Of a DNA stretch of 64,000 nucleotides, positions 34,847 to 45,100 are shown piece after piece (the stretch's first letter is position 1; every line of letters starts with the position of its first letter). Made by a program: the position numbers and the translations under genes. This DNA comes from Balneolaceae bacterium (GTDB lineage Bacteria; Bacteroidota; Rhodothermia; Balneolales; Balneolaceae), in contig JAEPNO010000009.1 in the NCBI GenBank assembly GCA_017643365.1, positions 1 through 64,000 of the forward strand, read 5' to 3'. The notes beneath the pieces are model-generated. The model was not told where the DNA came from. It did not search any database and saw nothing but the letters and a program-made list of their open reading frames with translations.

Positions 34847-36196
34847 ATGTGGGGAACTCCCCTTGTTATTCTACTGGTAGGTGGTGGATTATACTTTCTT
34901 ATTTACTCACGATTTACCCCTTATCGTTATTTCTTTCACGCCATTGAGATTCTGAGGGGCAAATTCGACGACCCTGACGATCCCGGCGATATCAGTCACT
35001 TTGAGGCACTTTCATCAGCTTTGGCGGCAACCGTTGGCTTAGGTAACATAAGTGGTGTGGCCGTTGCCATTGCGATTGGTGGACCCGGCGCTGTTTTTTG
35101 GATGTGGATTAGCGCCATTGTGGGGATGGCTACAAAGTTCTTTACATGTTCGCTTTCCATCATGTATCGCGGAAAAGATTCCAATGGCGACATTCAAGGC
35201 GGAACCATGTATATGATTGTTGAAGGGCTTGGAAAAAAATGGAAGCCGCTTGCTGCTCTTTTTGCAATTGCCGGTTTATTTGGGCCATTACCAATCTTTC
35301 AGGCAAATCAGGTGACGCAAATTGTTCGCGACTTTGTACTTGTGCCGAATGGTATCACCGATCCCGCAAACACATTCACCAGCGATTTAATTAGCGGTTT
35401 GGTGATTCTTGCAATCGTTTCGATCGTAATTTTTGGTGGAATTAAGCGCGTTGGTAAAGTTGCATCTAAAATGGTGCCGGCTATGGTGCTAATTTACGTG
35501 AGTTGCGTACTTGTTATTCTAACCATTCACATTGATGTACTTGGTCATTATTTAGTGCTCATAGTTACAGATGCTTTTCAAGGTGCATATTTCAATGGCG
35601 ATGCGGCCTTTGGTGGAGTGGTGGGAAGTTTAATTGTGCACGGAACTAAACGGGCTGCCTTCTCAAACGAAGCCGGTATTGGTACGGCAACTCTTGCTCA
35701 TGGGGCTGCTAAAACCAAAGAACCTATACGCGAAGGTTTAGTGGCCATGATGGGACCTTTCATTGATACCCTTGTCGTTTGTACAATGACTGCCCTCGCC
35801 ATTTTGGTTACCGATGTTTGGACATCCGGCGAGTTGAATGGAATCACATTAACGGCTTCAGCCTTTCAAGAGGCTATTGGTCCATTTGGGGTTTACTTGC
35901 TTATTTTTTGTGTGTTGATTTTTGGCTTCAGCTCGTTGTTTACCTATTCGTACTATTCAACCAAGTGCCTAGGCTTTTTAATTGGTGCCGACAAACAGAA
36001 GTACTTCAACTATTTCTATGCTGTGGCAATCATCTTCGGGTCGGTAGCTACCATCAACGCGGTTTTGAATTTTACCGACGGCATGTTTGCTTTAATGAGT
36101 ATCCCAACTATGACTGTGGCCATACTCTTATCACCAAAAGTAATGGCTGCATCCCGCGATTATTTTGAAAGAATGAAAAGTGCCGGAAATCTCTAA
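34847..36196 (+). CDS. Sodium:alanine symporter (AGCS family)
   Basis: Inner-membrane Na+-coupled amino-acid symporter of the AGCS family, 449 residues from the ATG. Motifs include ALAATVGLGNISGVAVAIAI, GPGAVFWMWISAIVGMATKF, FSNEAGIGTATLAHGAA and the tail FGFSSLFTYSYYSTKC. The frame stays open upstream and reads ETIDRALAAFSSF before the ATG, which looks like the normal AGCS N-terminus. No ATG, GTG or TTG is available there, so a CTG at 34805 is a possible true start. Confidence 0.93.
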   Translation: MWGTPLVILLVGGGLYFLIYSRFTPYRYFFHAIEILRGKFDDPDDPGDISHFEALSSALAATVGLGNISGVAVAIAIGGPGAVFWMWISAIVGMATKFFTCSLSIMYRGKDSNGDIQGGTMYMIVEGLGKKWKPLAALFAIAGLFGPLPIFQANQVTQIVRDFVLVPNGITDPANTFTSDLISGLVILAIVSIVIFGGIKRVGKVASKMVPAMVLIYVSCVLVILTIHIDVLGHYLVLIVTDAFQGAYFNGDAAFGGVVGSLIVHGTKRAAFSNEAGIGTATLAHGAAKTKEPIREGLVAMMGPFIDTLVVCTMTALAILVTDVWTSGELNGITLTASAFQEAIGPFGVYLLIFCVLIFGFSSLFTYSYYSTKCLGFLIGADKQKYFNYFYAVAIIFGSVATINAVLNFTDGMFALMSIPTMTVAILLSPKVMAASRDYFERMKSAGNL

Positions 36197-36199
36197 CAA

Positions 36200-36231
36200 C
36201 GGATAGTCCGGCATCCGATTTTATGCTTTTT
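36200..36231 (+). terminator. Weak terminator-like hairpin
   Basis: Short arms CGGAT (36200-36204) and ATCCG (36213-36217) after the symporter gene, followed by an AT-rich tract with a T run. Too weak for more than a tentative call. Confidence 0.3.
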
Positions 36232-36340
36232 ACCTAGTAAATGTTGGAACTCAATGTAGGCGCTGAGGTATCTTTTGAACACGAAAAGGATCATTCATCC
36301 TTCAATCAAAAAATTTGTACATTCTAGAAAGCTTTTCTGT

Positions 36341-38080
36341 ATGATTTTCAGACAATCACTTCTATTTGCATTCATCATTTTTACTACGGCGGCTACCTAT
36401 GCACAATCGGGTGGTTCAAGTCCGCAGAATACCTTGTTACCGGAGATTAATCCGCAGGATATTGAGATCAGAAGTGAATTCAGGGCTCGATTCCCCGGGT
36501 TGAGACGTCAACCCATACTTGGCTTCAACCCAAAGCCGCGCGTGTTTCAAATCGATCCCAATCGAATGCCGTTTATGGAATCGCGCGATCAGGCCGTCGC
36601 CAATATTTCGATCACGCAACTCGACCGCCCCGAGCCACCTGCACGTTCAGTGCTGCCAACTCCAAATCGAACAAATATTTATGTAAAAGGTGGGTTTGGT
36701 TCTTTTACAACGCCCGAAACCGATGCGTACTTTTTTCAAGGATTGGGGTCAAAATCATCGCTAAGTGGGAATTTTTCGATGCTGGCCTCCGATGGGCATC
36801 TTGATAATCAACTTTCCAGTTTTCGTTTTATGGATGGCGATATTCGTTTTAATTCAAAACTAAAGCGAGATCTTTCCATCGAATCATCCATCGGTTTTCT
36901 CAGCGACTTTAACCGGATGTATAATCTTGCACCTATTTACCAAGATGTAATCGGAGAAACAGCTCGTAAAGATTATCTGGGCTTTAGCTGGAATACCAAT
37001 TTACATCAAACTAAAAACTCGCTGGAAGGCTTTTCGGCAGAGCTTACCGTTTCGCATTTCGAGGCCGACTTAAAAGCCGGTGATACCGCAACCCGAAATG
37101 ATGGCTCGTTAATTTCAGGTACAAGTAATGAGCAGTATGTACATGCGCAGGTGAAAAAATATTGGCCGGGCTCACGTTTGTACGAAACACTTGGTATTAA
37201 TGCGAACTTAACCGCAGGAACCTATGCTGGTGGTTCAACAGCTTCTAACAACGTAATACTTGGCGAAATCGGTGCTGAGTACAAAAAGCTGATCAATTTT
37301 AATATGCATGCGTCGGGGGCTGTTAACCTGGCTTATGTAAGCGATGGAGTTGAGAATAAGGTTTACATCGCACCGCAAGCAGAGCTCACATACAACTTAA
37401 AAGATGCCTTAATGCTGAAAGGTGGCATAAAAGGCGGCCCATTATTTAATTCTCTGCAAGAGCATCATCAAACTAATCGCTTTTTAAGCAACCACACTTT
37501 GCTGCGCCACAGTTATCAGTCGAAAGCATTTGGCGAAGTTGGGCTCCAGTTATTTGAAGGAAATCGCGTGTACTCGGGTATTTCTTATCAGATTACCAGA
37601 AACCGGGCTTTTTACAGCCGTGCATCGGAAACCAGAATCGGGCAAGATTACGCGCTGTTTTACACGCTAAATTATGCCAAATCGAATACGCTTGAGCTAT
37701 TTGGCGGAATAACCCAGCAGTTACAGCCTGAGCAGTTTTGGCTGGATGCTAAGATTTATGCACGTCGCCCCAAGCTTTCAACCGGCGAGGACATCCCGTA
37801 TGAGGAGCGTTTTGGCGTTACTGCATCGTTAAATTATAGCATCAAAAAAGGAGTTTTAATAAGCACTTGGATGGATGTAATCGGCAAACGCAGAGCACCA
37901 ACCAACAATCGAGAGTTAAGTGCAATCAACCTTGTTAATGTAAAAGCCGAATACGAATTTTCGGATAGGTTTGGTGTTTATGCGAAAGTATTGAATATTT
38001 TGGGACAGAAGTACGAATTATGGGACGGCTATGAAGAGCGCCCATTTCAGCTCTTCGGAGGGATAATTTTAAAATTGTGA
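36341..38080 (+). CDS. Outer membrane TonB-linked beta-barrel protein
   Basis: 579 residues from the ATG at 36341, which opens a signal peptide ending near TYAQ; a longer frame from a TTG at 36275 precedes it. The mature protein has a Pro-rich N-terminal region (RPEPPARSVLPTPN), then long strand-rich repeats such as TNIYVKGGFGSF, GNFSMLASDGH and KAFGEVGLQLF. It resembles the barrel part of TonB-dependent receptors without a recognisable plug, and ends RPFQLFGGIILKL with the usual terminal aromatic/hydrophobic strand. It is the first gene of an operon with exbB, exbD and tonB. Confidence 0.75.
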   Translation: MIFRQSLLFAFIIFTTAATYAQSGGSSPQNTLLPEINPQDIEIRSEFRARFPGLRRQPILGFNPKPRVFQIDPNRMPFMESRDQAVANISITQLDRPEPPARSVLPTPNRTNIYVKGGFGSFTTPETDAYFFQGLGSKSSLSGNFSMLASDGHLDNQLSSFRFMDGDIRFNSKLKRDLSIESSIGFLSDFNRMYNLAPIYQDVIGETARKDYLGFSWNTNLHQTKNSLEGFSAELTVSHFEADLKAGDTATRNDGSLISGTSNEQYVHAQVKKYWPGSRLYETLGINANLTAGTYAGGSTASNNVILGEIGAEYKKLINFNMHASGAVNLAYVSDGVENKVYIAPQAELTYNLKDALMLKGGIKGGPLFNSLQEHHQTNRFLSNHTLLRHSYQSKAFGEVGLQLFEGNRVYSGISYQITRNRAFYSRASETRIGQDYALFYTLNYAKSNTLELFGGITQQLQPEQFWLDAKIYARRPKLSTGEDIPYEERFGVTASLNYSIKKGVLISTWMDVIGKRRAPTNNRELSAINLVNVKAEYEFSDRFGVYAKVLNILGQKYELWDGYEERPFQLFGGIILKL

Positions 38081-38082
38081 GT

Positions 38083-38280
38083 ATGAAAAAAGAGTTTTTA
38101 GAAGCATTTAGTATTGTTGTGCGCGATCAAATTATTATGAAAAACTCGGTGGAGATTTCGGGTTTAGGTACTTTTAAGGCGGTACACCATAGCCAACATC
38201 AGGAAAAAAGAATAGATGGAAAGACAGTTATGATGCCCCCTCGCGACACTATCGAGTTTGTAGCGGAAATGGAGAGGTAA
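38083..38280 (+). CDS. HU-like DNA-binding protein (short)
   Basis: A 65-residue protein resembling the HU/HU-CCDC81 fold: an N-terminal helix pair (FLEAFSIVVRDQIIMKNSVE) followed by ISGLGTFKAVHH, a strand similar to the HU arm, and PPRDTIEFVAEME at the end. It lacks the long DNA-binding beta arm of canonical HU. The ATG at 38083 is two codons after a GTG that overlaps the preceding stop by 3 bp. Next to a longer HU-SPOR protein (5 bp gap), so they may form a heterodimer. Confidence 0.75.
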   Translation: MKKEFLEAFSIVVRDQIIMKNSVEISGLGTFKAVHHSQHQEKRIDGKTVMMPPRDTIEFVAEMER

Positions 38281-38284
38281 CATC

Positions 38285-40087
38285 ATGCATATCGATCATC
38301 AAAAATTACTTGAACTACTTACTGAAGCTTCTGGATTAGACGCCGAAAAAGCTGAAGAACAACTAAAGGCTTTGGTTGCCGAAATACAGCAATCGCTTAG
38401 CGAAGATGAAGCTTACGAAATTGAAGGTTTTGGGATTTTTAGCAGCCTGGGCAATAGAGTGATGTTTATTCCTTCGAAAGAGCTGGAGACTGAAATCAAT
38501 TTTAAATATGTAGGAATGGAGCCCATCGAAATAGATGAGCCCGCTCCAAGTTTCGACGACCCATTTGAAGGACTTGATGACGATGATGATGATGCGAACG
38601 AAATTGATTTAGAGGCTAAAAAACCAGTCGGCAAAGATCTGGGCACTCGCTTTGCCGGTCTGATTGACGATGATATTAAAGATCCAGATTTAGAACCGGC
38701 TGAAGGTCCCGGCCCGGAAATGTGGGGAGTTGAAGCCCACAAAGAAACAGAAAGCGCTGACCGGCTTTTTGCGAGCTTAATGGGGCAAGAATATGAAGAA
38801 CCGGCCGATGAAGAAGGTGATGTTATAGATACTTCCGATGAGGATGACTTCAGTGGATTAGATAACATTTTTGACGACGATGACGATTCTTCTGGCCTAG
38901 AAGATCTAGACTCGGAAGTTGCGGCTTTTATGGGCGGCGATTCTTCTACAGATTCGGAAGAAAATGAAAAAGACACCGACGATTTTCTTGATGATGTTTT
39001 TGCTGAAATGGAAAGCGACGGTTTAGAATCCGAGGAAGTAACCGAAGACACATTGAATCTTGAAGATTCTGATGTGGTGATCGATTATGCTGAGGTACCT
39101 AAAGATTCCGACACCGACGATGAGGACAATATTATCTCGGCGGATCTTAACTCAATCAGCGAACAAGATGATGAACCATCACTGAACGACCCATTGGGTG
39201 AAGAAGATGAGTTTCCGGAATTCGATCTGGATGAATTAGAAGATGATGCGGAATCGCCGGCAGAAGTTGAAACAGACGACGAAATGGACTTCGAAGATCC
39301 ATTCTTGAATCTAGAAGATGATCAGGTGGATGAGAGCGTGCTGCGCATGGAAGAGTTTGACGACACCGAAATTGTACCGGTGATCAAAAACATTACGACC
39401 AACGATCCTAATCAACCTAAAAAAGAAGAACCAAAAGCTGAGAAGCCGGAAGAAGAAAAGAAAGTAGTTACTTCGAATAAAGAACCCGCACCAACCTGGT
39501 TATGGATTGTTCTTGTTCTGGTTGTAATTGGTGGCGGTGTTGTAGGCTTGGGCTACTTCAACATTATTTCTATTCCTTTCATTAGTTCAGATTCTACAAC
39601 AGTAGCAACTACTTCACAGCCTGCAACTCAAACTTCGCCACCACCGCCGGTAGCTGAGGAAACAACAACTGCCGAAGAATCCTCTACAAATGAGGAACCA
39701 CCGGCCGAACCAACTCCGCAGGAAGAAGCACCAGCTCCGGTGGAACAACCGACTCAACCTGAAGTAACAAATTCCCGGCTGATTGAGAATGCCACGAGCA
39801 ACGATGTTGCCAAATATGGTTTAACAGGCACATTATCTGAAGCCGGCATGGATGGCTATACGATTGTGATGTATTCGCTCAGCAATCAACAAAATGCACG
39901 TTCAGAGCAACAAAAGCTGTTGGATGATGGTTACAGAGCCATGGTAGTGCCCATCGAAAGCGAACGGTACGGCACATTATGGAGAGTAAGTTTAGGGCAG
40001 TTTGCCTCGCTATTCGACGCCGCTGTTGCCGCAGAAGACATTGAATCACTTTTACCTGATAACTACTTCATCAAAAAAATTAATTAA
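38285..40087 (+). CDS. HU-type domain, membrane-anchored SPOR protein
   Basis: A 600-residue modular protein. Residues 1-80 resemble the HU-CCDC81 domain (LTEASGLDAEKAEEQLKALV, YEIEGFGIFSS). Residues 85-370 are very acidic and low complexity. A single membrane helix lies at about 404-430 (TWLWIVLVLVVIGGGVVGLG). A Pro/Glu-rich linker leads to a C-terminal SPOR domain (about 521-600; GYTIVMYSLSNQQNA, LWRVSLGQF). SPOR domains bind denuded peptidoglycan at division sites. The cytoplasmic half could touch nucleic acid or partner proteins. Operon position links it to ExbB/ExbD/TonB. Confidence 0.82.
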   Translation: MHIDHQKLLELLTEASGLDAEKAEEQLKALVAEIQQSLSEDEAYEIEGFGIFSSLGNRVMFIPSKELETEINFKYVGMEPIEIDEPAPSFDDPFEGLDDDDDDANEIDLEAKKPVGKDLGTRFAGLIDDDIKDPDLEPAEGPGPEMWGVEAHKETESADRLFASLMGQEYEEPADEEGDVIDTSDEDDFSGLDNIFDDDDDSSGLEDLDSEVAAFMGGDSSTDSEENEKDTDDFLDDVFAEMESDGLESEEVTEDTLNLEDSDVVIDYAEVPKDSDTDDEDNIISADLNSISEQDDEPSLNDPLGEEDEFPEFDLDELEDDAESPAEVETDDEMDFEDPFLNLEDDQVDESVLRMEEFDDTEIVPVIKNITTNDPNQPKKEEPKAEKPEEEKKVVTSNKEPAPTWLWIVLVLVVIGGGVVGLGYFNIISIPFISSDSTTVATTSQPATQTSPPPPVAEETTTAEESSTNEEPPAEPTPQEEAPAPVEQPTQPEVTNSRLIENATSNDVAKYGLTGTLSEAGMDGYTIVMYSLSNQQNARSEQQKLLDDGYRAMVVPIESERYGTLWRVSLGQFASLFDAAVAAEDIESLLPDNYFIKKIN

Positions 40088-40095
40088 TCATCTAC

Positions 40096-40803
40096 ATGTA
40101 CAACGCATTTCTTATGATTCAGGAATCAATCGCCTCGGTTGATTCTCTGGCCACGTCATTAGAGGGAGAAACCATCACTTTTTTCGACTTAATGATCGAA
40201 GGTGGTATTCTGATGATCCCTATTTTCATCCTTTTTCTGATTTCTTTTTATGTGATTTTTGAACGATGGAGTGCACTTTCTCGCTCGCATACCGATACTC
40301 AACGGTTTTTAGGAACCATCGAGGGCATGCTGAAAACCGGAAAACAATCCGACGCCATTGCTTATTGCGAAGAGTACGACAAACCACTGGCGCGAATCAT
40401 CAAAGCTGGGATTAAACGCCTTGGTCGCCCTATTCGCGATATCGAAGACGCCATCGACAATGCTGGTAAAAAAGAAATTTTCTTTCTAGAAAAACGAATG
40501 AACTGGCTGGCAACCATTGCCGGTGTAGCTCCACTCATTGGCTTTACAGGAACCGTTACCGGTATGATCGAAGCCTTTATGGATATTCAATCGCTGCAAG
40601 GGAATGTAAATCCAAGCGCACTTGCAGGTGGGATTTGGGAAGCGTTGATTACCACTGCTGCAGGCTTAATTGTGGGCTTGATTGCATTCGGTTTTTACAA
40701 CTTTCTACTGGGTAAAATCAACCGTTCGATTTTTGAACTCGAAAATGCGTCGGCCGATTTCATAGATCTACTTCAATCTCCGGCTCCAAAAAAACAAAGC
40801 TGA
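40096..40803 (+). CDS. exbB: ExbB/TolQ-type proton channel protein
   Basis: A 235-residue MotA/TolQ/ExbB family protein with three membrane helices. Key segments are the first helix (ILMIPIFILFLISFYVIFERW) and NWLATIAGVAPLIGFTGTVTGMIEAF and IWEALITTAAGLIVGLIAFGFYN. It forms the proton channel that powers TonB. Start is the first ATG, with a second M at residue 7 possible. Followed directly by exbD (1 bp gap). Confidence 0.93.
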   Translation: MYNAFLMIQESIASVDSLATSLEGETITFFDLMIEGGILMIPIFILFLISFYVIFERWSALSRSHTDTQRFLGTIEGMLKTGKQSDAIAYCEEYDKPLARIIKAGIKRLGRPIRDIEDAIDNAGKKEIFFLEKRMNWLATIAGVAPLIGFTGTVTGMIEAFMDIQSLQGNVNPSALAGGIWEALITTAAGLIVGLIAFGFYNFLLGKINRSIFELENASADFIDLLQSPAPKKQS

Positions 40804-40804
40804 T

Positions 40805-41221
40805 ATGGCACGCGATTTTAGAAGAGGAGATAAACGACTAACCCCATTGTCGCTGTTTTCGCAGTCGTCGTTGACGGATATTGTGTTGTTGTTACTGATT
40901 TTCTTCCTGCTCACTTCTTCGTTTGTTACCAACTTTGGCATTCAAGTGAACATCCCCAAAGCAGAAAGTGGAGCGGTTACACAGGCTGAATATATTTCGG
41001 TGGCTATAACCAACGAGGGTGAGTTTTATGTTGAAGGAGAACTAACCGCCCGAGGCTCGCTTGCAGGCGCCATCCGCGAAGCAAGAAATACTAAACCCGA
41101 AGGCATGATCGTACTACGGGCAGACAAAGATGCAACGGTAGACGACGCGGTTCGTGTTCTGAACATAGGAAAGGCGCTGAACCTAAAATTGGTGATGGCT
41201 ACCGAGCAAGGCTCACTCTAA
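40805..41221 (+). CDS. exbD: ExbD/TolR-type protein
   Basis: A 138-residue ExbD/TolR protein. One N-terminal membrane helix contains the channel aspartate in LTDIVLLLLIFFLLTSS, followed by a periplasmic domain (IQVNIPKAESGAVT, VLRADKDATVDDAVRVL). It works with ExbB and TonB to convert proton motive force. Starts 1 bp after exbB and ends 7 bp before tonB. Confidence 0.94.
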   Translation: MARDFRRGDKRLTPLSLFSQSSLTDIVLLLLIFFLLTSSFVTNFGIQVNIPKAESGAVTQAEYISVAITNEGEFYVEGELTARGSLAGAIREARNTKPEGMIVLRADKDATVDDAVRVLNIGKALNLKLVMATEQGSL

Positions 41222-41228
41222 ACAAATT

Positions 41229-42047
41229 ATGCAACCACAGTTCACAAAAGACGACTCAAGAGCATTGATAGCAACCATTGGTGTTGCGGGACTGCTTATT
41301 GCGATTTCGCTTTGGATCACCATTGATATGGGGCGAAATATTCGTCCATCTTTTATTGAAGTGGAGTTCGGGGAGTTCCAGACTGGTCGCTTAACCGAGT
41401 TCTCCGAAGTTGAAAACGAACAAGTTGCCACACGCCCCAATCCATCGGAAGTTGAAACCGAGGAGCCTACCGAGGAAACTCCTGATCCCGAAGATATTCC
41501 CGAAACCGAGGCACAAGAAGACACCAAGCCGGTTGATTTACCCGATGAAGTGGAGGAGGTAATTGAGGAAGCCATCGAGACGCCGGTAACCGAAGAAATT
41601 GATCCCACGCAAACGGCTGAAGAAAACACCGAAGAAGAAATTGAAATTGCACCGGTTGCTCAAGAAGACATCGACACACAGGAAGGAGCCGAGGAAAGTG
41701 GCGATGTGGAAGGATCAACCGGAGAAACCGATTCTGATCAAGGTCTGGGAAATGATGATGATAAAACCGCTCCCTATGAGCTCCAATGGGAAGGCGACAT
41801 CGAACGTGCACCTATGGTACAACCACTTCCCACCAATACAGCAAACACCGAAGCGGTTATCACTGTACGATTTGAAGTGCGCCCGAATGGAACTGTGGGC
41901 CGAATTATTCCTATCAAAAAAATGAGCCCGGAACTGGAACGCGAAGTGATGAGTACTTTACGAACCTGGCGTTTTTCTCGCTTGCCGGGCGGGGTTCCAC
42001 AAACCGTGCAATGGGGCTCTATTACATTCCGATTCGTGTTTAATTAA
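41229..42047 (+). CDS. tonB: TonB family energy transducer
   Basis: A 272-residue protein. An N-terminal membrane anchor (about 12-32), a long Glu/Thr/Pro/Asp-rich periplasmic linker (about 50-185, acidic rather than the usual Lys/Pro) and a C-terminal TonB domain (ITVRFEVRPNGTVGRIIPIK, REVMSTLRTWRFSRLPGG, GSITFRFVFN). It transduces energy from ExbB/ExbD to an outer-membrane receptor, presumably the barrel encoded at the head of the same operon. Confidence 0.92.
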   Translation: MQPQFTKDDSRALIATIGVAGLLIAISLWITIDMGRNIRPSFIEVEFGEFQTGRLTEFSEVENEQVATRPNPSEVETEEPTEETPDPEDIPETEAQEDTKPVDLPDEVEEVIEEAIETPVTEEIDPTQTAEENTEEEIEIAPVAQEDIDTQEGAEESGDVEGSTGETDSDQGLGNDDDKTAPYELQWEGDIERAPMVQPLPTNTANTEAVITVRFEVRPNGTVGRIIPIKKMSPELEREVMSTLRTWRFSRLPGGVPQTVQWGSITFRFVFN

Positions 42048-42158
42048 ACGAAGCCCATCCCCTTCACAATTTTTTACCCAAGTCTTGATTCTGAATAGCT
42101 ACCTTCGGTAATTCTTAACCGCTCTTCGCGCTAATCATTTAAAATAAACGGGATACTT

Positions 42159-45100
42159 ATGAAGCGATTTTTAAGTCTAGCAATCTGCTTTGTACTTGCT
42201 CTGTGTACTGCAGAATCATTACAAGCACAGGTATTTGGCCATGGTGCCGAAACCGACTCACCAACCTACGAATCTTCTCTTTTTCAGGATTTGGAATACC
42301 GAGAAATCGGACCCTTTAGAGGTGGCCGTTCGGTTGCAGTTGCCGGGCACGACGATCAACCTTACATCTATTATGTTGGCTTTACCGGTGGCGGTGTTTA
42401 CAAAACCGTTGACGGCGGAAATACCTGGGAAAACGTTTCGGATGGATATTTTAAAACCGGATCGGTTGGCGCCATCGACGTAGCAGATTCCGACCCGAAC
42501 GTGATTTACGTTGGAATGGGTGAAACCGATATCCGTGGAAATATGAGCGCCGGTGACGGAATGTATCGTTCTACCGATGCCGGAAAAACCTGGGAATATC
42601 TGGGCTTAGGTAACACAGAATTTATTGGCGACATCGAAATACACCCAACCAACCCGGATGTAGTTTGGATTGCAGCCATGGGTAAATTATTTGGCAATGT
42701 AGAAAGCACCGATCGTGGTGTTTACAAAACTACCGATGGCGGAAAAACCTGGAACAAAGTGCTCTATCGCGATAACAAAACAGGTTCGGTTGATATTGCT
42801 GTTGACCCAAACAACCCGCGAATTTTGTACGCTGCAATGTGGGAAGCTTATCGTAACGAATATGAAATGAGTAGCGGTGGCGAAGGCTCAGGTTTATTTA
42901 AAAGTACTGATGGCGGCGAAAGCTGGAAAGAGATCACTCGCAATCCCGGAATGCCAAAAGGTATGATCGGCAAAATCGGGGTTTCCGTTTCACCGGTTAA
43001 TTCCGATCGAGTGTTCGCTATTGTAGAAAACGCCCGTGGCGGCGGATTGTTTAGAAGTGAAGATGCCGGGGCAACCTGGACTCGCGTAAGCGCGGATAGA
43101 AATTTACGCCAACGCGCTTGGTACTACTCAAAAGTGATCACTGATCCACAAAACGAAGATGTGCTTTATGTACTGAATGTAGGCTTCTGGAAATCGATTG
43201 ATGGCGGTAAAACCTTCAGCAGAATTTCTACACCTCACGGCGATCATCACGATCTTTGGATTGCAACCAACAACCCGCAACGCATGGTAATTGGCGATGA
43301 CGGTGGTGGGCAGGTTAGTTATAACGGCGGCCAAACGTGGACGTCTTATCACACATCTGCAACTGCTCAAATTTATCAAGTGGCGGTTGATAATCAATTC
43401 CCGTACATGATTTATGGCGCGCAGCAAGATAACTCTACCTTCGCGATTATGAGCCGAACGAATGGGTTTGGAATCGACGAAGACGATTGGTGGAGAGTTG
43501 CCGGTTGTGAATCTGGCTACATCGCAGTTGATCCTGAAAATCATGACGTAACTTATGGCGGTTGTTATGGCGGATCACTTTCGCGCTACGATGCCAAACT
43601 TCGCCTCAACGATCGCATCGATATTTGGCCGGATAACCCAATGGGTTCAGGTGCCGATCAATTGAAGTATCGTTTCCAGTGGACGTTCCCGATTATCGTT
43701 TCCCCACACAATCCTGATGTGCTTTATGCTACTTCGCAATACGTACATCGCTCTACCGATGAGGGAATGAGCTGGGAAGACATCAGTCCGGATCTAACCC
43801 GAAACGACAAAGCCAAGCAAGGCGAGTCGGGCGGTCCAATCACAAAAGATGATACCTCGGTTGAGTATTATAACACCATTTTCACCTTTGTTGAATCTAC
43901 GCTCGAACCCGGTTTAATGTGGGCAGGATCGGATGACGGTTTAATCCATATCAGCCGTGATAATGGCGAAACTTGGGATAATGTAACTCCTCGCGGCTTA
44001 CCCGAATCTATGATCAGTATTTTAGATGCCTCGCAACACGATCCGGGCACCGCTTATTTTGCGGCCAATCGTTATAAGTTTGGGGATTACCAGCCGATGA
44101 TTTATCGCACTACCAATTATGGCCGTAGTTGGGATAAAATTACCGATGGCATTCCTGCCAAAGATTTTACCCGTGTAGTTCGCGAAGATCCAAATGTTGA
44201 AGGTTTACTTTATGCAGGTACCGAAACCGGATTGTATGTTTCTTTTAATGCCGGCGACGACTGGCAGCCATTTCAGTTAAATCTGCCGGCTACTCCGGTA
44301 ACCGATTTAGCGGTACACAAGCGTGATAAAGATTTGATTGTAGCGACTCAAGGCCGCTCATTTTGGGTGCTTGATCACCTGCCTGTGTTACACCAAATGA
44401 CCGAAGATATCGCAAATGCTGATCATCACCTTTTTGATCCAGAAGATCCATATTTATTTGGTGGCGGCGGTTCTAATGGTGGTCCATTAGTAGGTCAAAA
44501 CCCGGAAAATGGTGCTGTTGTATTTTTCAAATTGGATGAAAAGCAGGACGAAGAAATTAAACTGGAATTTCTAGACATGCGTGGCAACACCATTCAAACC
44601 TATTCCAGCACCGAAGATACCCGGGGTCGCGCGGTGAAAGAATCTCCTCTTTTCTTTGAAGAAGAAGATCGCACCCGACCTAATGTAGTACCAAATAAAG
44701 CCGGACTTAATAAATTTGTTTGGAACCTTCGTTATCCGGGAGTTACCAATTTAGATGGCCGCCAAATTCTGTGGGCGGGTAATACTTCAGGACCGTTAGC
44801 CGTGCCGGGAACTTATACCGTTCGCATGCTTATTGGCGACGAAATGGTTGGCGAACAACAATTTGAAGTGAAAAAAGATCCTCGTTTGGTAGATGTAAGC
44901 CAGGAAGATTTAATTGCCCAGTTTGAGTTGGCGCAAACCATCAACGCGAAGTTAGATACTACGCATAAAGCCATTAATGAAATTCGATCCGCTACAAAAG
45001 AGATCAACGAAATGATGTCGGAAATCTCGAACGAAGAGTTGGCTGAGCGCGTAAAAGCACTCACAAAAGCGATTGGCGAAATCGAGATGGAATTGGTGCA

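Noticed and set aside
38413-39051. 212-codon antisense frame, very Ser-rich
   Set aside because: It is the shadow of the Asp/Glu-rich stretch of the HU-SPOR gene on the other strand.
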